NCBI GenBank assembly: GCA_946811185.2
Contig: OX328107.1
Span: 9,885,565-9,949,564 of the forward strand
Direction of reading: 5' to 3'
Source: Hippopus hippopus
Taxonomy: Eukaryota > Mollusca > Bivalvia > Cardiida > Cardiidae
DNA: 64,000 bases
The translations under genes and the position numbers were made by a program. The notes below the pieces were generated by a model, which saw nothing but the letters and a program-made list of their open reading frames with translations, did not search any database and was not told where the DNA came from. This document shows positions 35,416 through 47,676 of the stretch, piece by piece; positions within the stretch are counted from its first letter, which is position 1, and each line of letters starts with the position of its first letter.

Positions 35416-36222
35416 GCAGTTTCTGACGTTTCTATGGGAGGACGAAGAATTAACAATGTTGGAAGCCCTTTAGAAAATGATCAAGCTGTAAATAAGTTTT
35501 ACGTAGATACAGTCGTTCAGGTGGCTACCGCGGGTGAAAAAGCTTTAACAAAAAAACAAGATGGATCTTTTTCAATGGCTGGTGAAATAGATATGAATGA
35601 TAACCCAATTACTGGGTTACCAAATCCTATATCCCATGATGCCGCTGCCAATAAAAATTACGTTGATAACGGTGGAGCTATCGTAAAAAATCCAAATGGA
35701 AGTTTCACGGTGGTGGCTGACATAGATCTTCAGGGTTTTTCTATAAAAAACGCGGCAACCCCGGTAGAAGAGAGAGATTTAGCGACAAAATCCTACGTGG
35801 ATAAAAAAGTATCCCTTCCTTCTCTCGTAGGTCCTAAACCTATTATAACTGTGTGGGCTGAAGAACAAGGGGGGATTGTAGATGGTAATTATGAGTTCTC
35901 ATTCGGTAATGGTAATTCGGGTCGCAACCATCGTTTAGGAGGTTACTGCATGAGTGCACCGGGTAGAATTATAAGAGGAAGTTTAACGATTGTTAAAGAT
36001 AACTATAACGCACTAGAAGAGGTACAAGTTAATATTGCGGTAAACGGAATAGAGCAGGTTGATTACTCTATTATTAAAAAAGCGGACGAAATTTGTAGCT
36101 GTATGGTTTTTCCAAGGGCGTTGGAGGTAAAGCAATGCGACATCGTAAACTTTGTTTCAAAAACAACCGACCGTGATGTAATACACGCTTACATATCTAT
36201 TTTGATAGAGTTAGACTTGTAA
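35410..36222 (+). pseudogene. Tail-fibre-like gene of element A, 3' part
   Basis: An open frame of 269 codons begins inside the duplicated TATATG and carries the remaining fibre repeats (VNKFYVDT, ANKNYVDN, ATKSYVDK motifs), then a C-terminal head domain starting PKPIITVWAEEQG and containing FSFGNGNSG, RLGGYCM and CSCMVFPRALEV. The head is about 130 residues and closely matches the one in element C (56987-57380), whereas the shaft repeats differ in number and order. A host-attachment role is the usual assumption for Polinton fibres. The gene is interrupted by element B and also frameshifted in its 5' part. Confidence 0.85.
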
Positions 36223-36239
36223 AAATATAACTTTGTTTA

Positions 36240-37923
36240 TAAACGCTATATCCTTGGGAACAATATCGATACATTAGCTTGGAGACACACTAAGATAAAG
36301 ACGCAGATCTTAGAAAATTTACTACGTATAGGGCAGAATATATATAATATGGCGATTTAAAAAATGTTGTAATTTCGCTCATATAGCTATATGGGCTAAA
36401 AATATGAATCGTTAGGATGTAGTAATAGGCAGGGGGATGGTTAGTTTTAGATTTAAGCAGGGGGATGGTTAGTTTTAGATTTAAGCAGGGGGATGGTTAG
36501 TTTTAGATTTAAGCAGGGGGATGGTTAGTTTTAGATTTAAGCAGGGATATGGTTAGTTTTAGATTTAAGCAGGGATATGGTTAGTTTTAGATTTAAGCAG
36601 GGATATGGTTAGTTTTAGATTTAAGCAGGGATATGGTTAGTTTTAGATTTAAGCAGGGGGATGATTAGTTTTAGATTTAAACAGGGGGATGGTTAGTTTT
36701 AGATTTAAGCAGGGATATGGTTAGTTTTAGATTTAAGCAGGGGGATGGTTAGTTTAAGATTTAAGCAGGGATATGGTTAGTTTTAGATTTAAGCAGGGAT
36801 ATGGTTAGTTTTAGATTTAAGCAGGGATATGGTTAGTTTTAGATTTAAGCAGGGGGATGGTTAGTTTTAGATTTAAGCAGGGATATGGTTAGTTTTAGAT
36901 TTAAGCAGGGATATGGTTAGTTTTAGATTTAAGCAGGGATATGGTTAGTTTTAGATTTAAGCAGGGGGATGGTTAGTTTTAGATTTAAGCAGGGGGATGA
37001 TTAGTTTTAGATATAAGCAGGGAAATGGTTAGTTTTAGATTTAAGCAGGGATATGGTTAGTTTTAGATTTAAGCAGGGGGATGGTTAGTTTTAGATTTAA
37101 GCAGGGATATGGTTAGTTTTAGATTTAAGCAGGGGGATGGTTAGTGTTAGATTTAAGCAGGGGGATGGTTAGTTTTAGATTTAAGCAGGGATATGGTTAG
37201 TTTTGGATTTAAGCAGGGATATGGTTAGTTTTAGATTTAAGCAGGGGGATGGTTAGTTTTAGATTTAAGCAGGGGGATGGTTAGTTTTAGATTTAAGCAG
37301 GGATATGGTTAGTTTTAGATTTAAGCAGGGATATGGTTAGTTTTAGATTTAAGCAGGGATATGGTTAGTTTTAGATTTAAGCAGTGGGATGATTAGTTTT
37401 AGATTTAAGCAGGGGGATGGTTAGTTTTGGATTTAAACAGGGATATGGTTAGTTTTAGATTTAAGCAGGGGGATGGTTAGTTTTAGATTTAAGCAGGGGG
37501 ATGATTAGTTTTAGATATAAGCAGGGAAATGGTTAGTTTTAGATTTAAGTAGGGATATGGTTAGTTTTAGATTTAAGCAGGGGGATGGTTAGTTTTAGAT
37601 TTAAGCAGGGGGATGGTTAGTTTTAGATTTAAGCAGGGATATGGTTAGTTTTAGATTTAAGCAGGGATATGGTTAGTTTTAGATTTAAGCAGGGATATGG
37701 TTAGTTTTAGATTTAAGCAGGGGGTGGTGGTTAGTTTTTGATTTAAGCAGGGGGATGGTTAGTTTTAGATTTAAGCAGGGATATGGTTGGTATAATATTT
37801 TACACATTTTATCATACACATGGTTAAAATGTTAATTAAAGCAAACATATGCTTAAAAAACTAGCTCTTTCGTAGATGGTCAAATTTGTGGTTAAAACCC
37901 AGCTCTCTCTATTTATTACTACT
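36240..37923. repeat. Element A right terminal inverted repeat
   Basis: Inverted copy of 5435-5963 with a greatly expanded satellite. The inner 120 bp (36240-36360) duplicate the last PolB codons (ILGNNIDTLAWRH equivalent), so the TIR reaches into coding sequence on the other side. Confidence 0.87.
36429..37790 (+). repeat. 28-bp satellite in right TIR, about 48 units
   Basis: Tandem ATGGTTAGTTTTAGATTTAA plus GCAGGG and a variable pair. Two main variants (GGGGG and GGGAT before ATGG) alternate irregularly. A rare unit with AGATATAAGCAGGGAAATGG occurs at 37011 and again 504 bp (exactly 18 units) later at 37515, showing block duplication. No spacers and no genes. Confidence 0.93.
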
Positions 37924-37929
37924 TGTGTT
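37924..37929. repeat. Target site duplication of element A, right copy (TGTGTT)
   Basis: Follows TTATTACTACT. Identical to 5429-5434. Confidence 0.9.
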
Positions 37930-38509
37930 GATGAAGGGTATTATGAGACGAGTCCTTGAAAGATTGAGCTCAAAAATAAGAAGAATTTACAATAATGGGT
38001 ATCGAGTGTTCTCCTTTTCCCACAAAATTTCTACTCTTTAAGATACAAATCCAGTCATTTCAGTCTCAATTAGCTTGTGCGTCTGCAAATGCCTTCGATC
38101 TTGGCATTTCCAGAATTACTTGTAATTTCTTGTATGGTAAGAGGCAACGACGTTTTCACAATTATACTGCAGTAGTCCGTGCTTTCCTATCTAGAGTCCC
38201 TTTTACCAGTCTTTTTGCTCAATATTCTTTCCAGTCTACTGGCTGCTGTCTAATATATAAATATTGTCAAAGAATGCTCAGCAGTGAGAGAGGAATGAGC
38301 CCTGTAGACAATCTGCTGTAAAGTCACGTGGGTCTTCTTGACTCAGTGGTAGACATTCTTGTCAGACTAAAAGAATTCAATTTTTCGATTTTTTGTTTCA
38401 CATTTAAATCTTTCACCGCCAAATAAATAAACTCGACCTCTTTTGATGGCTCTTAATACAATCCATTGAAACTTACAAAGATTTTGATTGTATAGGCTTG
38501 ACTACACAA

Positions 38510-38577
38510 GCGGACGGTATAGATCAAAGATCAGACTGCACGTTCTGTGCAGTCTGATCTTGATCTATGCCGTCCGC
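38510..38577. repeat. About 68-bp hairpin repeat (GCGGACGGTATAGATC family)
   Basis: Near-perfect inverted repeat around TTCT: GCGGACGGTATAGATC...GATCTATGCCGTCCGC. Family members in this window: 45040-45105 (degenerate), 47118-47184, 48030-48080 (degenerate), 48773-48840 and 50184-50250. Confidence 0.8.
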
Positions 38578-39445
38578 AAAAGTCACTGTTTTCGCCTACG
38601 GCGCCTAAAGGGTTAAAACTCTTTGCTCAGTAATTTACCCATAGAGCGCCATATAAACCCACCAGGCATTTTCATTCTTGTTATGGATGAGACAACCCCC
38701 ACCCTACAAATCTTCTGTCACCCATAAGCAAAGGTTCATTTTATATATCAGTTAAAGTCTTTACCAATCCACTAAATCTTAGACTTGTTCAAATCGATTC
38801 GCTGGCTGACGAGAAATCAAATCTAGCTTTAATGGTGGGCTATGAAAAGTCAGAAAACATAGTGGGAAAAGGAGAAAATGCTGGTTACCAGCATTTTCTC
38901 CTTTTCCCACAAGTTTTCAAAAGGCTCTTTAACTCAATACCTCCTGAAAAAAAATCTGCAGTATATGACAAAGAAACTATCCTAAACAACAGAAGAAATC
39001 ATGGTTTAATGTTTAAATGATTAGAAAAACATTGTGGCCAAACAATAAAAGTGTTCACCATAGGCATAGGAATGACAAATTGACTGTTTTAAACTCGTTC
39101 TATTGTTCACTGAACATTTTTGCTGGGTGGATCAAACAACTTTTGAACCTGTGAATGCGGCCTTCGTCAAGAGATCACATGCTTCAGAAGGAGAGGGTAT
39201 GAAGGTCGAGTTGGAAAAAAGTTAGACTGAAGAGTCTGGATGCAAAACCAAACGATATGAAAGTAGGGAAGACAGCGTGAATAGGGGGAAAAGGGGTTGG
39301 CAAGGGAGTTGTAACAAGATATGGCAAATACTAACACACAAATATGAGTAATTGTAACAATATACATGCTATTATACATAAAATATTGCCAAAATACTAC
39401 AACATTCAATACAAATGATTAACAGATTTTTACACGACATGAAAT

Positions 39446-39705
39446 GGCTTGCAACACGCGAAAAGGGGCATTCGGACATTTGCGTAAAGTGTCGTCTCGG
39501 ATCAGCCTCCGCAATCCGCGCAGGCTAATCCGAGAAGGCACTTTACCACTACATTAGGTTTTGTGCTTCAGTAGACTTGCGCAAAACAGAAAATTACATA
39601 TAAACGGAAAGTGTCGTCTCGGATCAGCATGCGCGGATTGTACAGGCTGATCCGAGACGACACTTTACGCAAATGTCCGAATGCCCCTTTTCGCGTGTTA
39701 CAGGC
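39446..39705. mobile_element. 260-bp palindromic MITE (GGCTTGCAACACGCGAAAAG family)
   Basis: Ends GGCTTGCAACACGCGAAAAG and the inverse, with internal GTAAAGTGTCGTCTCGGATC mirrored. Two other copies occur at 47677-47937 and 51068-51327. Non-coding. Confidence 0.8.
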
Positions 39706-40257
39706 CAAATTGGAATGTGGCGATATTATTAGAACTCTTGTGACATTGTCCTAGATGTACATGTATTTATTCGCACAAAATAAAACTCATTGAAACAACA
39801 GATTTTAGAAATAGGTAAATCCAGCATAAAATGCGGTTGAATCTTCATTAGGCGAAATATTTTAGACTCCTTTATATTGAGAGCATTGGCAGATAAAATT
39901 ACTCAATAAAATGTGAATCATGATAGGGTTTGTCTTTAAAGCATTCTGGGTGTAAAAAAAATAAGAAAAGGAGAAAATACTGAAAAAAAGAAATACTGGA
40001 ATACTGAGAATAACAGTACTTCTTTTCCCACTTTTTAAAAAGCTTTCATCCCCGGGGCCAACTCACAGTCTAGTTTGATAAAAGGTTAATGTATCCAAAG
40101 AAACATTGTGTCAAAACGATGTTACAAAAAAAATTGCTAGTTCCAAGCATTTTCCCGTTTTTCACTGTTTAAAAATGGACTCTGCTCTGTTGCAAGACGA
40201 AAAACATTTTTTTCATGAGGTAATATGCAGAAGACTTCAAATGAGTTATTTAAGAAA

Positions 40258-40625
40258 TTATCTTCTTTCTATCGTGGTTTATTGTTCAATAAACCACCGT
40301 TGTGAGTTATGAGGCACAATAAATAATCCACGAGGGCGATAGCCCGAGTGGTTTATTCATTGCGCCTCATAACTCACAACGTGGTTTATTGCACGATAAA
40401 CCACGATAGAAAGAAGATTATTTCGATTCTAACATGACCAACTCTTAATAAAAGGAAAACAAGTTCATACTTAGAGTAAAAACGCGGATGCAGATTATAT
40501 TCCATTGAATAACTTACTTACTTACTTTATACAGAATGACGTCACTCTACATAGAATGACGCAGATTTTACCTCGCTTTCGTTGCACTGTGTTTATAGCC
40601 GAATTCACGTGTCATGTTAGAATAG
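40258..40625. repeat. Palindromic host repeat, copy 1 of a near-identical pair
   Basis: TTATCTTCTTTCTATCGTGG opens a palindrome (mirrored near 40395-40425), followed by unique-looking sequence that is also shared. About 370 bp match 52934-53322 closely. Confidence 0.8.
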
Positions 40626-41099
40626 CAAAATAAATTTCGATAACGTAACACGTTATACTAACCAAGACAAATTCATAATAAAAATATACAAAAAATTCAA
40701 AATAATATACAATGTGTGCACGGTTCCAAATCAACTTAGACTCAAAATGACGTGGTTAATTTAGGCCTACGTCTTCGATTGGTTTTGTGTATATCAAGGT
40801 TTTGGCCCTTATTCTCTTACCCTTATCAAATATATTTTGAGTCTTATGTTAGATTTAAAAAGTAACGCAACTTCTGATTGGCTAAACCTTTCGGTTTAGC
40901 AAATTAGAAATTGAGTTAATTGCAAATCAAAAATTATTGACAGTTGACTAAGATCGTGATTAAGAGATTAGTTGGTAAATACGGGCCTAGACTGTACAGA
41001 GCCTGGTCCGTTGTCTGCGCATGTCATATCCTTCGAAGATTCGACCTGTCTGCTATGACGCATCACCCATACCCGTATACCTGGGAAAAGTAGGGCTTA

Positions 41100-41355
41100 T
41101 ACCGAAGCTGTTAGCCTGTTACCCAAGCATGTAGGGGCTGTTTTAATAAATGGCCAATGCATAGGTTACATGCTAGCGGATCATAGCTGAATGAATCGCA
41201 CCAGGTAGCGTTTTATTGAGTAAACGTTTATTTCATTTTGAAATTCAAAGTAACGGTTGTTTTGAAAAGTAGTCCGGTTCTGTACCCAGAATGCCCAAAT
41301 TAGATAGATGGGTATTTGTAGAATGCCATCTAGCGGGAGATAATGTAGCCTGGTC
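41100..41355. repeat. Host repeat, inverted partner at 51555-51800
   Basis: Phrases such as TCTGTACCCAGAATGCC, GTAACCTA/TAGGTTAC and AGTTTACTCAATAAAACGCTA recur in reverse orientation at 51555-51800. No gene is visible. Confidence 0.6.
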
Positions 41356-42001
41356 TGATCTTGGGGTTACACCATCCTCTACCTTTACACACTCTAGGCG
41401 GCATAGCCTTGACTTGGGTCGGTTGCTTTTCTTTTTCTAAAATGTCGGGGAATGCTTATGTTTTTTTCTATGTGTAAATGAACCAAAAAAAAAATGGAAA
41501 TATCGAAGTTAAATGTAGAGAGATCACTTTCATCTGTAAATCACGGCCCGAAACGTGATAAATGTCACAAAATACCATTTAACAGACCAAACTCTCCGGA
41601 TTTGAAAATCCGCCCTCGTGGCTGAACTTAATTATAATCGCATGAAACAAATTTTCTGCAAATAACTTAATCCGCTCAAAATACATGTATGTTCATGTAT
41701 TATCTACATGAGTAAAGATAAAAATAAATAAATAAACATTGCACGACAATCTAAATGTGGCAAAATAACTGCTTTCTACGAGCGATTCTACATTTTCCAT
41801 GCTTCGAAACGAAAAATTATTAGAATTGTCAAACTAGTTCTAAAATTCATGACGCACAGGCTCTAAGACAAGGCATTTTATTGTTCATGCTAGGTATACC
41901 GTTTTATTTTTAAATGTTTAAAACGTACAGGCCTGTGTTCAAATGTGCAGAATTTATCAATTCGAACAATGAATCATATCAAGACACCTTTACTACATTC
42001 C

Positions 42002-43228
42002 TTATTTCTTCTTGGAATGTAGGTTCCTCGCGATCGACTTTTGAACCAATCTCGACGACTGTGCGTGAGTCACAACCGTTTTTACGCATGCGTAAGAGTC
42101 CGATGCTTCAGGTGCTGATGATAGTGCTGGTGCTGAAAACCCGTCATCCCACGGGGGAAGAGCCGCCGATGCATCACCGTATCCAAACAAACTGCCAATG
42201 AAACCCAAGATTCGGCTGGACATACTTTGTGACGGGCGATTCGCTTTATATGAAGAGCGCATTTCACCACACAAGTTTCTCATATTAGAAAATTTCTTTG
42301 GAATTTGCCATGAAGTGACCGATGTTAATTCCATGTTGTTACGTCGTAACTGATGCACCTGTTCTTCTCTGGATCTAAATCTTTTGTGTAGCATGTCGAT
42401 CATGGCTTTTGCATCTACTTCTCGGCCTGCAGCAACTTTCTGCTGAATTTCTGCATCAACTTCCGCCATTAGAGCTTGAAGTGACAACTCCTCCTTGACT
42501 CCACCAACGATAACGCCTGGGAGTAGCTGGGCCTTAGTCAGTGGCACGTACTGACCCCCTGTCTCGTAGACCACGGTCATATAGAAATCACTGTAACGTC
42601 TAATACTTGATTCACATCCCACCAAGTAGACCGTGATACCTTTTTTAGCTATCATTTTCACTGGGTCAATACCAGCAGTACGACTGCTCAAAAACGAGTC
42701 GCATCCGATACCTAGACCATGTGGAGGGGCATCAGAAACACACACACACATCTTGGTCGCTTCTTCTCTCCATTTTAGCTTTAGTACATCATGTAATGCG
42801 TCTACAACTGCTTCCGGTGTATCTCCACCACCACTGGCCGCGCACTGACTCAGCCAATCTTTCATTGTTTTCGGGAAGGGCGTAAAGTCATGCAGCCTGG
42901 TCACGAAACTCGTATCTTGTGGTGGGTGGTCACGATACTCGATCAGAGCTAATCGAACATCACTTTTCTCGGTAACTACAATTTCCTCCACTATTTTATC
43001 GATATTATTTCGCACACCTTCGATATAAGATACCATGCTACCTGTACAATCCATAACAAAGGCTAAATCCAACAGTTTACTGTCATGCTTAGCCACTTTC
43101 TCGACCTGGTCGCACTTTTTCCTCTTTTTTTCCGGTATAGGATTTAAAGAATAGGTGTAAACACTGTGTTTTACTCTCTGCCGTCTGGTTTGCATGATAT
43201 TGAGGTTAGTATGTCCTCTGGTAAACAT
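42002..43228 (-). CDS. Single-exon vWA-domain protein
   Basis: 408 residues, intact, the only convincing host-type gene. A von Willebrand factor A domain spans about residues 53-230. The metal-ion site is visible as DCTGS (60-64, a variant of DxSxS), a conserved Thr in GGGDTPEA and Asp in VCVSDAPPHGLG. The C-terminal part has charged helical stretches (AEVDAEIQQKVAAGREVDAK, RSREEQVHQLRRNNMELTSV). It lacks a signal peptide, so it is probably intracellular. The vWA type resembles that of alpha-kinase/VwkA-like proteins, but no kinase domain follows. The lack of introns suggests retroposition or a genuinely intronless gene. The exact family is not determined. Confidence 0.8.
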   Translation of the reverse strand: MFTRGHTNLNIMQTRRQRVKHSVYTYSLNPIPEKKRKKCDQVEKVAKHDSKLLDLAFVMDCTGSMVSYIEGVRNNIDKIVEEIVVTEKSDVRLALIEYRDHPPQDTSFVTRLHDFTPFPKTMKDWLSQCAASGGGDTPEAVVDALHDVLKLKWREEATKMCVCVSDAPPHGLGIGCDSFLSSRTAGIDPVKMIAKKGITVYLVGCESSIRRYSDFYMTVVYETGGQYVPLTKAQLLPGVIVGGVKEELSLQALMAEVDAEIQQKVAAGREVDAKAMIDMLHKRFRSREEQVHQLRRNNMELTSVTSWQIPKKFSNMRNLCGEMRSSYKANRPSQSMSSRILGFIGSLFGYGDASAALPPWDDGFSAPALSSAPEASDSYACVKTVVTHAQSSRLVQKSIARNLHSKKK

Positions 43229-46201
43229 TGCGAAATATTAGGTCAGTTTTACAAAATTGATCTACATACCCTTGCAAGCTAATGTATTCGGCAAACTAAG
43301 GGTCATCCGTTAATCAAGTTAGATATCCATGGTACGGAATCGGTTGAGCTGTGACGAGTGAAGCGGGTGAATACGGTAACTTCTTTGTGTAGAAATCATG
43401 GGGCCCGGTTTTAGGTCATGAATTGAATTCGACTCCCTTTACCAGTGAAAGAGGTACGGTACCACAATGTTCAGTTGTCGATCAGAGATCGATATTTGCC
43501 TCTGTATACACCACAATCAAGGACAGATCGTAATCAATTCAGGTAAACAGGTTGATGTTCGAACCCACTTTCGGTTTCGTATCCAATAGAATAACATTTT
43601 CTTGACCGACTACAATCAAAATTATTGAATCACATTTCTTACGTTTTAGATCCATTCATAACGGGTCTCCAAGCCTCTAGTAGGTTTTTTAAACCATAAA
43701 AGATATAATAATACACAACTTACATCAAATTCTGCCCCCCCCTCCACAGTAAATTTTGACATTTAAATGAGCATTCTACGTAGCAATATTGGCCGGTGTG
43801 CGTACGTTTTACTATGAAGCAAAAAATACGAGCGTCTGCCAGCGTCTACAAGTATCTGCAAGCGTCTACAAATCTACAATGCTGAATTTTTGAAGTACAT
43901 GTACTTGGGAAGATACGAGTGACCTATTTCAAATCCTGTCCCCTCTAAATAAATCATGAAATTTAAAACACCTTGGCCTGCATACAATCATTTGTTCCAG
44001 TTAACGTCACCCCTAAGGTCATGAGATTGTTGAAGGAATTATTCACTTGTCAGAATTGTAAATTATAAGGAAATTGACTCTTCTTAGTTCTTCATAACAA
44101 GTGTTAACTTATTATGAATAAAGCCCACGAACCACGTCAAGGTGAGAGTCACTCGTGAGGTTTTTTTTTTTTGGGGGGGGGGGTTATGAACTTACGGGCT
44201 GTTAGGCCGCGCCAGAGGTTACCATTCTTTGCTAGTGTCTGTTCTTATTCTTATCTGGTATGAACTTACGGGCTGTTAGGCCACGCCAGAGGTTACCATT
44301 TTATGCTAGTGTTTAGCCTACTCCATAGCCCAGAAATTTAGAAGTTGGATATGTAGTTGAAGTGTTGGACCGATCCTCACCGGAAGCGCTGGTCGTATCG
44401 CATTATCTTAGGGCAGGTTACTCCAGAGTCCCGGTATCGAATGGACGAAACCTAGGGGACACATACATGAGAGCGGTCGCCATCGTATAACTTAATATAT
44501 TTAACTTTTCTCAGCGCCAAATATATAATCCCGATCTCTTATTTTACGGCTAATATGCAATTCACTGCAATCTACTAAGGTTTTTATTTTATTAACGGAA
44601 GAAATAGAATTCTTTTTGTTTTAATGGAGGAATGAAATGAAAAAAAAAAAACCTAATCACACTGTTTGAAACCACTTCTTCGCAGTTTCATGCAAAAGTG
44701 TGATTAGGCTTCTTTTTTGTTGTTGTTGTTGTTGTTGTCAAACCTCCATGAAAACAACAAAAACTCTCGTCATTTCTTATAGTTCAATATCACACTTAAC
44801 AAACACAGACATGACATATGTTAATGATACTAAATGCATTTTTTAAATATATTTACTGAAGAAAAGCATTATAAATCTCGTATGTATACATGTTCGTTTA
44901 CCTTAGTTTGACAGCCAAAGTAGTTCCGGCACCGCGTGATATTTTAAGAGCTATGACTTTATTTTAAAGCGAATCAAACCTCGCCAATTGATTTTGATGA
45001 AAACGACTAGCATTGAATTATAAAGGCTGTGCTGAACTTGCAGACGGTATAGGTCCAAGATCAGACTACGTTCTGTGCACTCTGATCTTGATGTATGCCC
45101 TCCGCAAAAGCCCTGAGAGGGTTAAAGCGGCATATACACCATATAACTCTCACGTGATAAAACTTTCTATATCAGTTTTGGTCATTATATTACTGTTTGT
45201 GTTTGGGAATAAGGTTTAAAATCACGTACCGTGATTAGATAATTTTACTTTAGTGCGGAAAGTTAAAAAATATCAATAAAATGAATTACTAAAATAATCT
45301 ATGCATACCTATATTACTATAATGAGATATTTTTGATCATATCGAGTGGGGTTTATATTTCAAAGATCAGAAAAGACAAACAAAAAACAAAATAGGTTTT
45401 CATTTTCTATTGTAAATCAAGTTGTGAAAGCTATAATTTCTTGTATTATTTTTCTGTACGTACAACGCCAAATAACATCTGCCGACGTCATTTAACTCTC
45501 AGTGTAAGAGATCCAATAGATCTAGTTGGCGTTTTTTGCCCATTAAATTCATCCTGAAATCTAAAATAGAAGTTAAGTTTCTAATGACATGTCAGTAAAG
45601 AACATCTTTTATCACTTAAAGGAGCATAAAAACTAGATCTGAACCCATATTTTTCAGGGGGTGGGGTGGGAGCTGATATTTAAACAGACAAAAAACCATA
45701 ATGACACGACTGTTTATTTTCTGGAAAAACAATGATTCGAATCCGCTAGGATTCAAACCAACCATCTATAAAACCATAACTCGACTGTTCTAAGCTGTCC
45801 GAGCTATTGTTCCGTGTCTAAAATGGTTTTGTCTTTTGGTAAAGAATAAATGCTACTCCGTTACTAACGGAGTTTGAATTTTTACAAAAAACATCCTCGA
45901 TATATGGTTAAGTTCCAGTGTTTTCTAAATTTCGACCGTGCTCTGGCAAAAGGGGGTTTAATGCATCTCAGTAATGCATGATACTAAGTGAGGCGGATCC
46001 ATGAAAAAGTGCGAAATTAAATCTGAGTGGGAGCCACTTTAATTAGAGAGATCTTTCTGTTTCGTATGAAGATCGGCGACATACATGTGAGCCGTGCTCT
46101 TTGAAAAGGAGGCTTAATGCATGTCAGTGATGCATTATACCAATCAGGCCATCATATGATTATAGATTCATAATAGCCGCTTTTTTTTAACAACCAAATT
46201 T

Positions 46202-46345
46202 ACCATGAGGTAGACTGGTCCTTGGACATACAGAAAACTGACCGATAGCGAAAAGTTTCGGCCCAGGTCAGCCTGCGCGGACTACCCAGGCTGACCTTGG
46301 ACGATACTTTTCGCAGATGCATTAAGCCCCCTTTCCACAGAGCAT
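46202..46345. repeat. Palindromic repeat with CAGCCTGCGC core (GCATGCTCTGTGAAAAG family)
   Basis: An inverted repeat around CAGGTCAGCCTGCGCGGACT. Related copies lie at about 46360-46580, 47411-47520 and 52582-52838. Short non-coding host element. Confidence 0.6.
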
Positions 46346-47117
46346 GTAGATTGTAAATGGGCCATGCTCTGTGAAAAGGGTTTTTAATGCATCTGCAAAA
46401 AAGATTTCTACCCAGGTCAGCATGCGCAGTCCGCGAAGGCTGACCTAGGTCGAATATTTTGGCTTTTGGTCAATTTTCTTTGTTTCAAAAGACCAGTGTA
46501 CCTCATGTTAGAAAAAAAATTTTGGATCCTCAATCATGCGATGACTTGCTTCTTGTAATGAATTACGGAGATGCCAGAGCATGGCTCATATACAAAATAC
46601 ATGCATACGGATAAGTGTGCAAATTTAATTTGTTTGTTTGTTTGTTTGTTTGGTGAAGCAGAAAGCCATGCAACCATTTTTATTAATATGTGGGTAATCA
46701 ATATCTATGGAATACAAGTACTCGAATAACATGATCAAAGGCTTGAATTGTGTTTTACGCCCCCTTTAACAGCCACAGTTCGCTTTTTCACGCCTTTCAT
46801 GACTTTCATGGATTTCACTTATAACGTTACTGGGCTTGGCATCTGAAGTGTTTTGCCAAAGGGCACTCCCACAAAAATTCCAGTGCCTGGAGATGAGGAT
46901 CGAGGCCGGAGCCTCAAGGTTTCAAATCTTACATACATGTATTCGCCACAGAGCCACACATGTCTTCTTGGTGAAATGTATAATTACTGTTCATGGTAAA
47001 TTACTCCTTTTGGCACCATGTTTTTGAAAGTTGACGGCCGTAAAACGATAAATCCTCCTGCAGGAAAGTAACATAAATTAACCCCTAGACGACTAAGCGC
47101 GACTCACTGACCTTTTG

Positions 47118-47184
47118 CGGACAGTGTAGATCCAAGATCAGACTGCACAGAACGTGCAGTCTGATCTTGGATCTACACTGTCCG
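47118..47184. repeat. Perfect 67-bp hairpin repeat
   Basis: CGGACAGTGTAGATCCAAGA...TCTTGGATCTACACTGTCCG around a short AGAAC loop. Member of the family listed at 38510. Confidence 0.85.
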
Positions 47185-47676
47185 ATAAGGAGGTATCTTT
47201 CCTCCCAAAATATGAATTTGAAATATCATCTATCGGGATTTTACTATCAGCTTGAGAGTTTCCATTACATTTATTTAGCAAGATAAGGGTTAATTGGCAA
47301 AACAGATCAACAAGAATTATTCGCTTTCTTGAATTTCACCCAACTTTTCAAGCACATGGCATTATCACTGTTAAAACCGTTAACGCCTCACTCTTTCAGC
47401 TATATATATATATGAGTCGTGCTTCGTGAAAATGGGGTTGAATGCATCTGCGAAAAGTATCGACCCAGGTCAGCCTGCGCAGTCCGCGCAGGCTGACCTG
47501 GGCCGAAACTTTTTGCTTTTGGTAAATTTTCTGCGTGTCAAAGAACCAATGTACCTCATGATTCAGTTGGTTGTTAGACAAGTTGGATCTTATAGATCCA
47601 TAATTATATGATGACTTGCTTGGTATGAGATGAAAGCCCCCCCCCCCTTTTGCTAGAGAATAGCTCAATTATGTAT

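Larger units (their letters stand above)
5435..37923. mobile_element. Element A: Maverick/Polinton, split by nested element B
   Basis: The ends are AGTAGTAATAAATAG at 5435 and its reverse complement ending at 37923, flanked by the 6-bp duplication TGTGTT. The span is 32,489 bp; subtracting nested element B (15,479 bp) and one 6-bp duplication leaves 17,004 bp, within the usual 15-20 kb Polinton range. It carries protein-primed PolB, double-jelly-roll type capsid, penton, A32-like ATPase, RVE integrase with chromodomain, adenain-like protease and fibre. Genes left of 17.54 kb are on the minus strand and those right of it on the plus strand. PolB, major capsid, penton, integrase and fibre are all broken, so the copy is inactive, although several small genes are open. 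Confidence 0.93.
37930..41990. other. Host intergenic DNA with short palindromic repeats
   Basis: No gene is recognised. It contains a SINE-like fragment (about 38130-38330, sharing 'CAATATTCTTTCCAGTC' and 'ACTGGCTGCT' with 50700 and 54900), a perfect hairpin at 38510-38577, a palindrome AAAATGCTGGTTACCAGCATTT near 38877, a 260-bp palindromic MITE (39446-39705) and a further palindrome at 40258-40440. Confidence 0.6.
43229..47676. other. Host intergenic DNA
   Basis: No gene is recognised. It includes a local duplication of TATGAACTTACGGGCTGTTA (44186 and 44261), a CATTTTGTTG-type simple tract near 44720, a degenerate hairpin at 45040 and several copies of the CGTGCTCTGTGAAAAGG family (about 45940-46580 and 47411-47660) with inverted GGTCAGCCTGCGC/GCGCAGGCTGACC cores. 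Confidence 0.6.

Noticed and set aside
36429..37790. CRISPR-like array
   Set aside because: The 28-bp units are directly joined without spacers and the setting is a eukaryotic Polinton TIR.
36429..37790. Telomere-like repeats (GGTTAG)
   Set aside because: The unit is 28 bp, lies inside a TIR bounded by target duplications, and is not the animal TTAGGG repeat.
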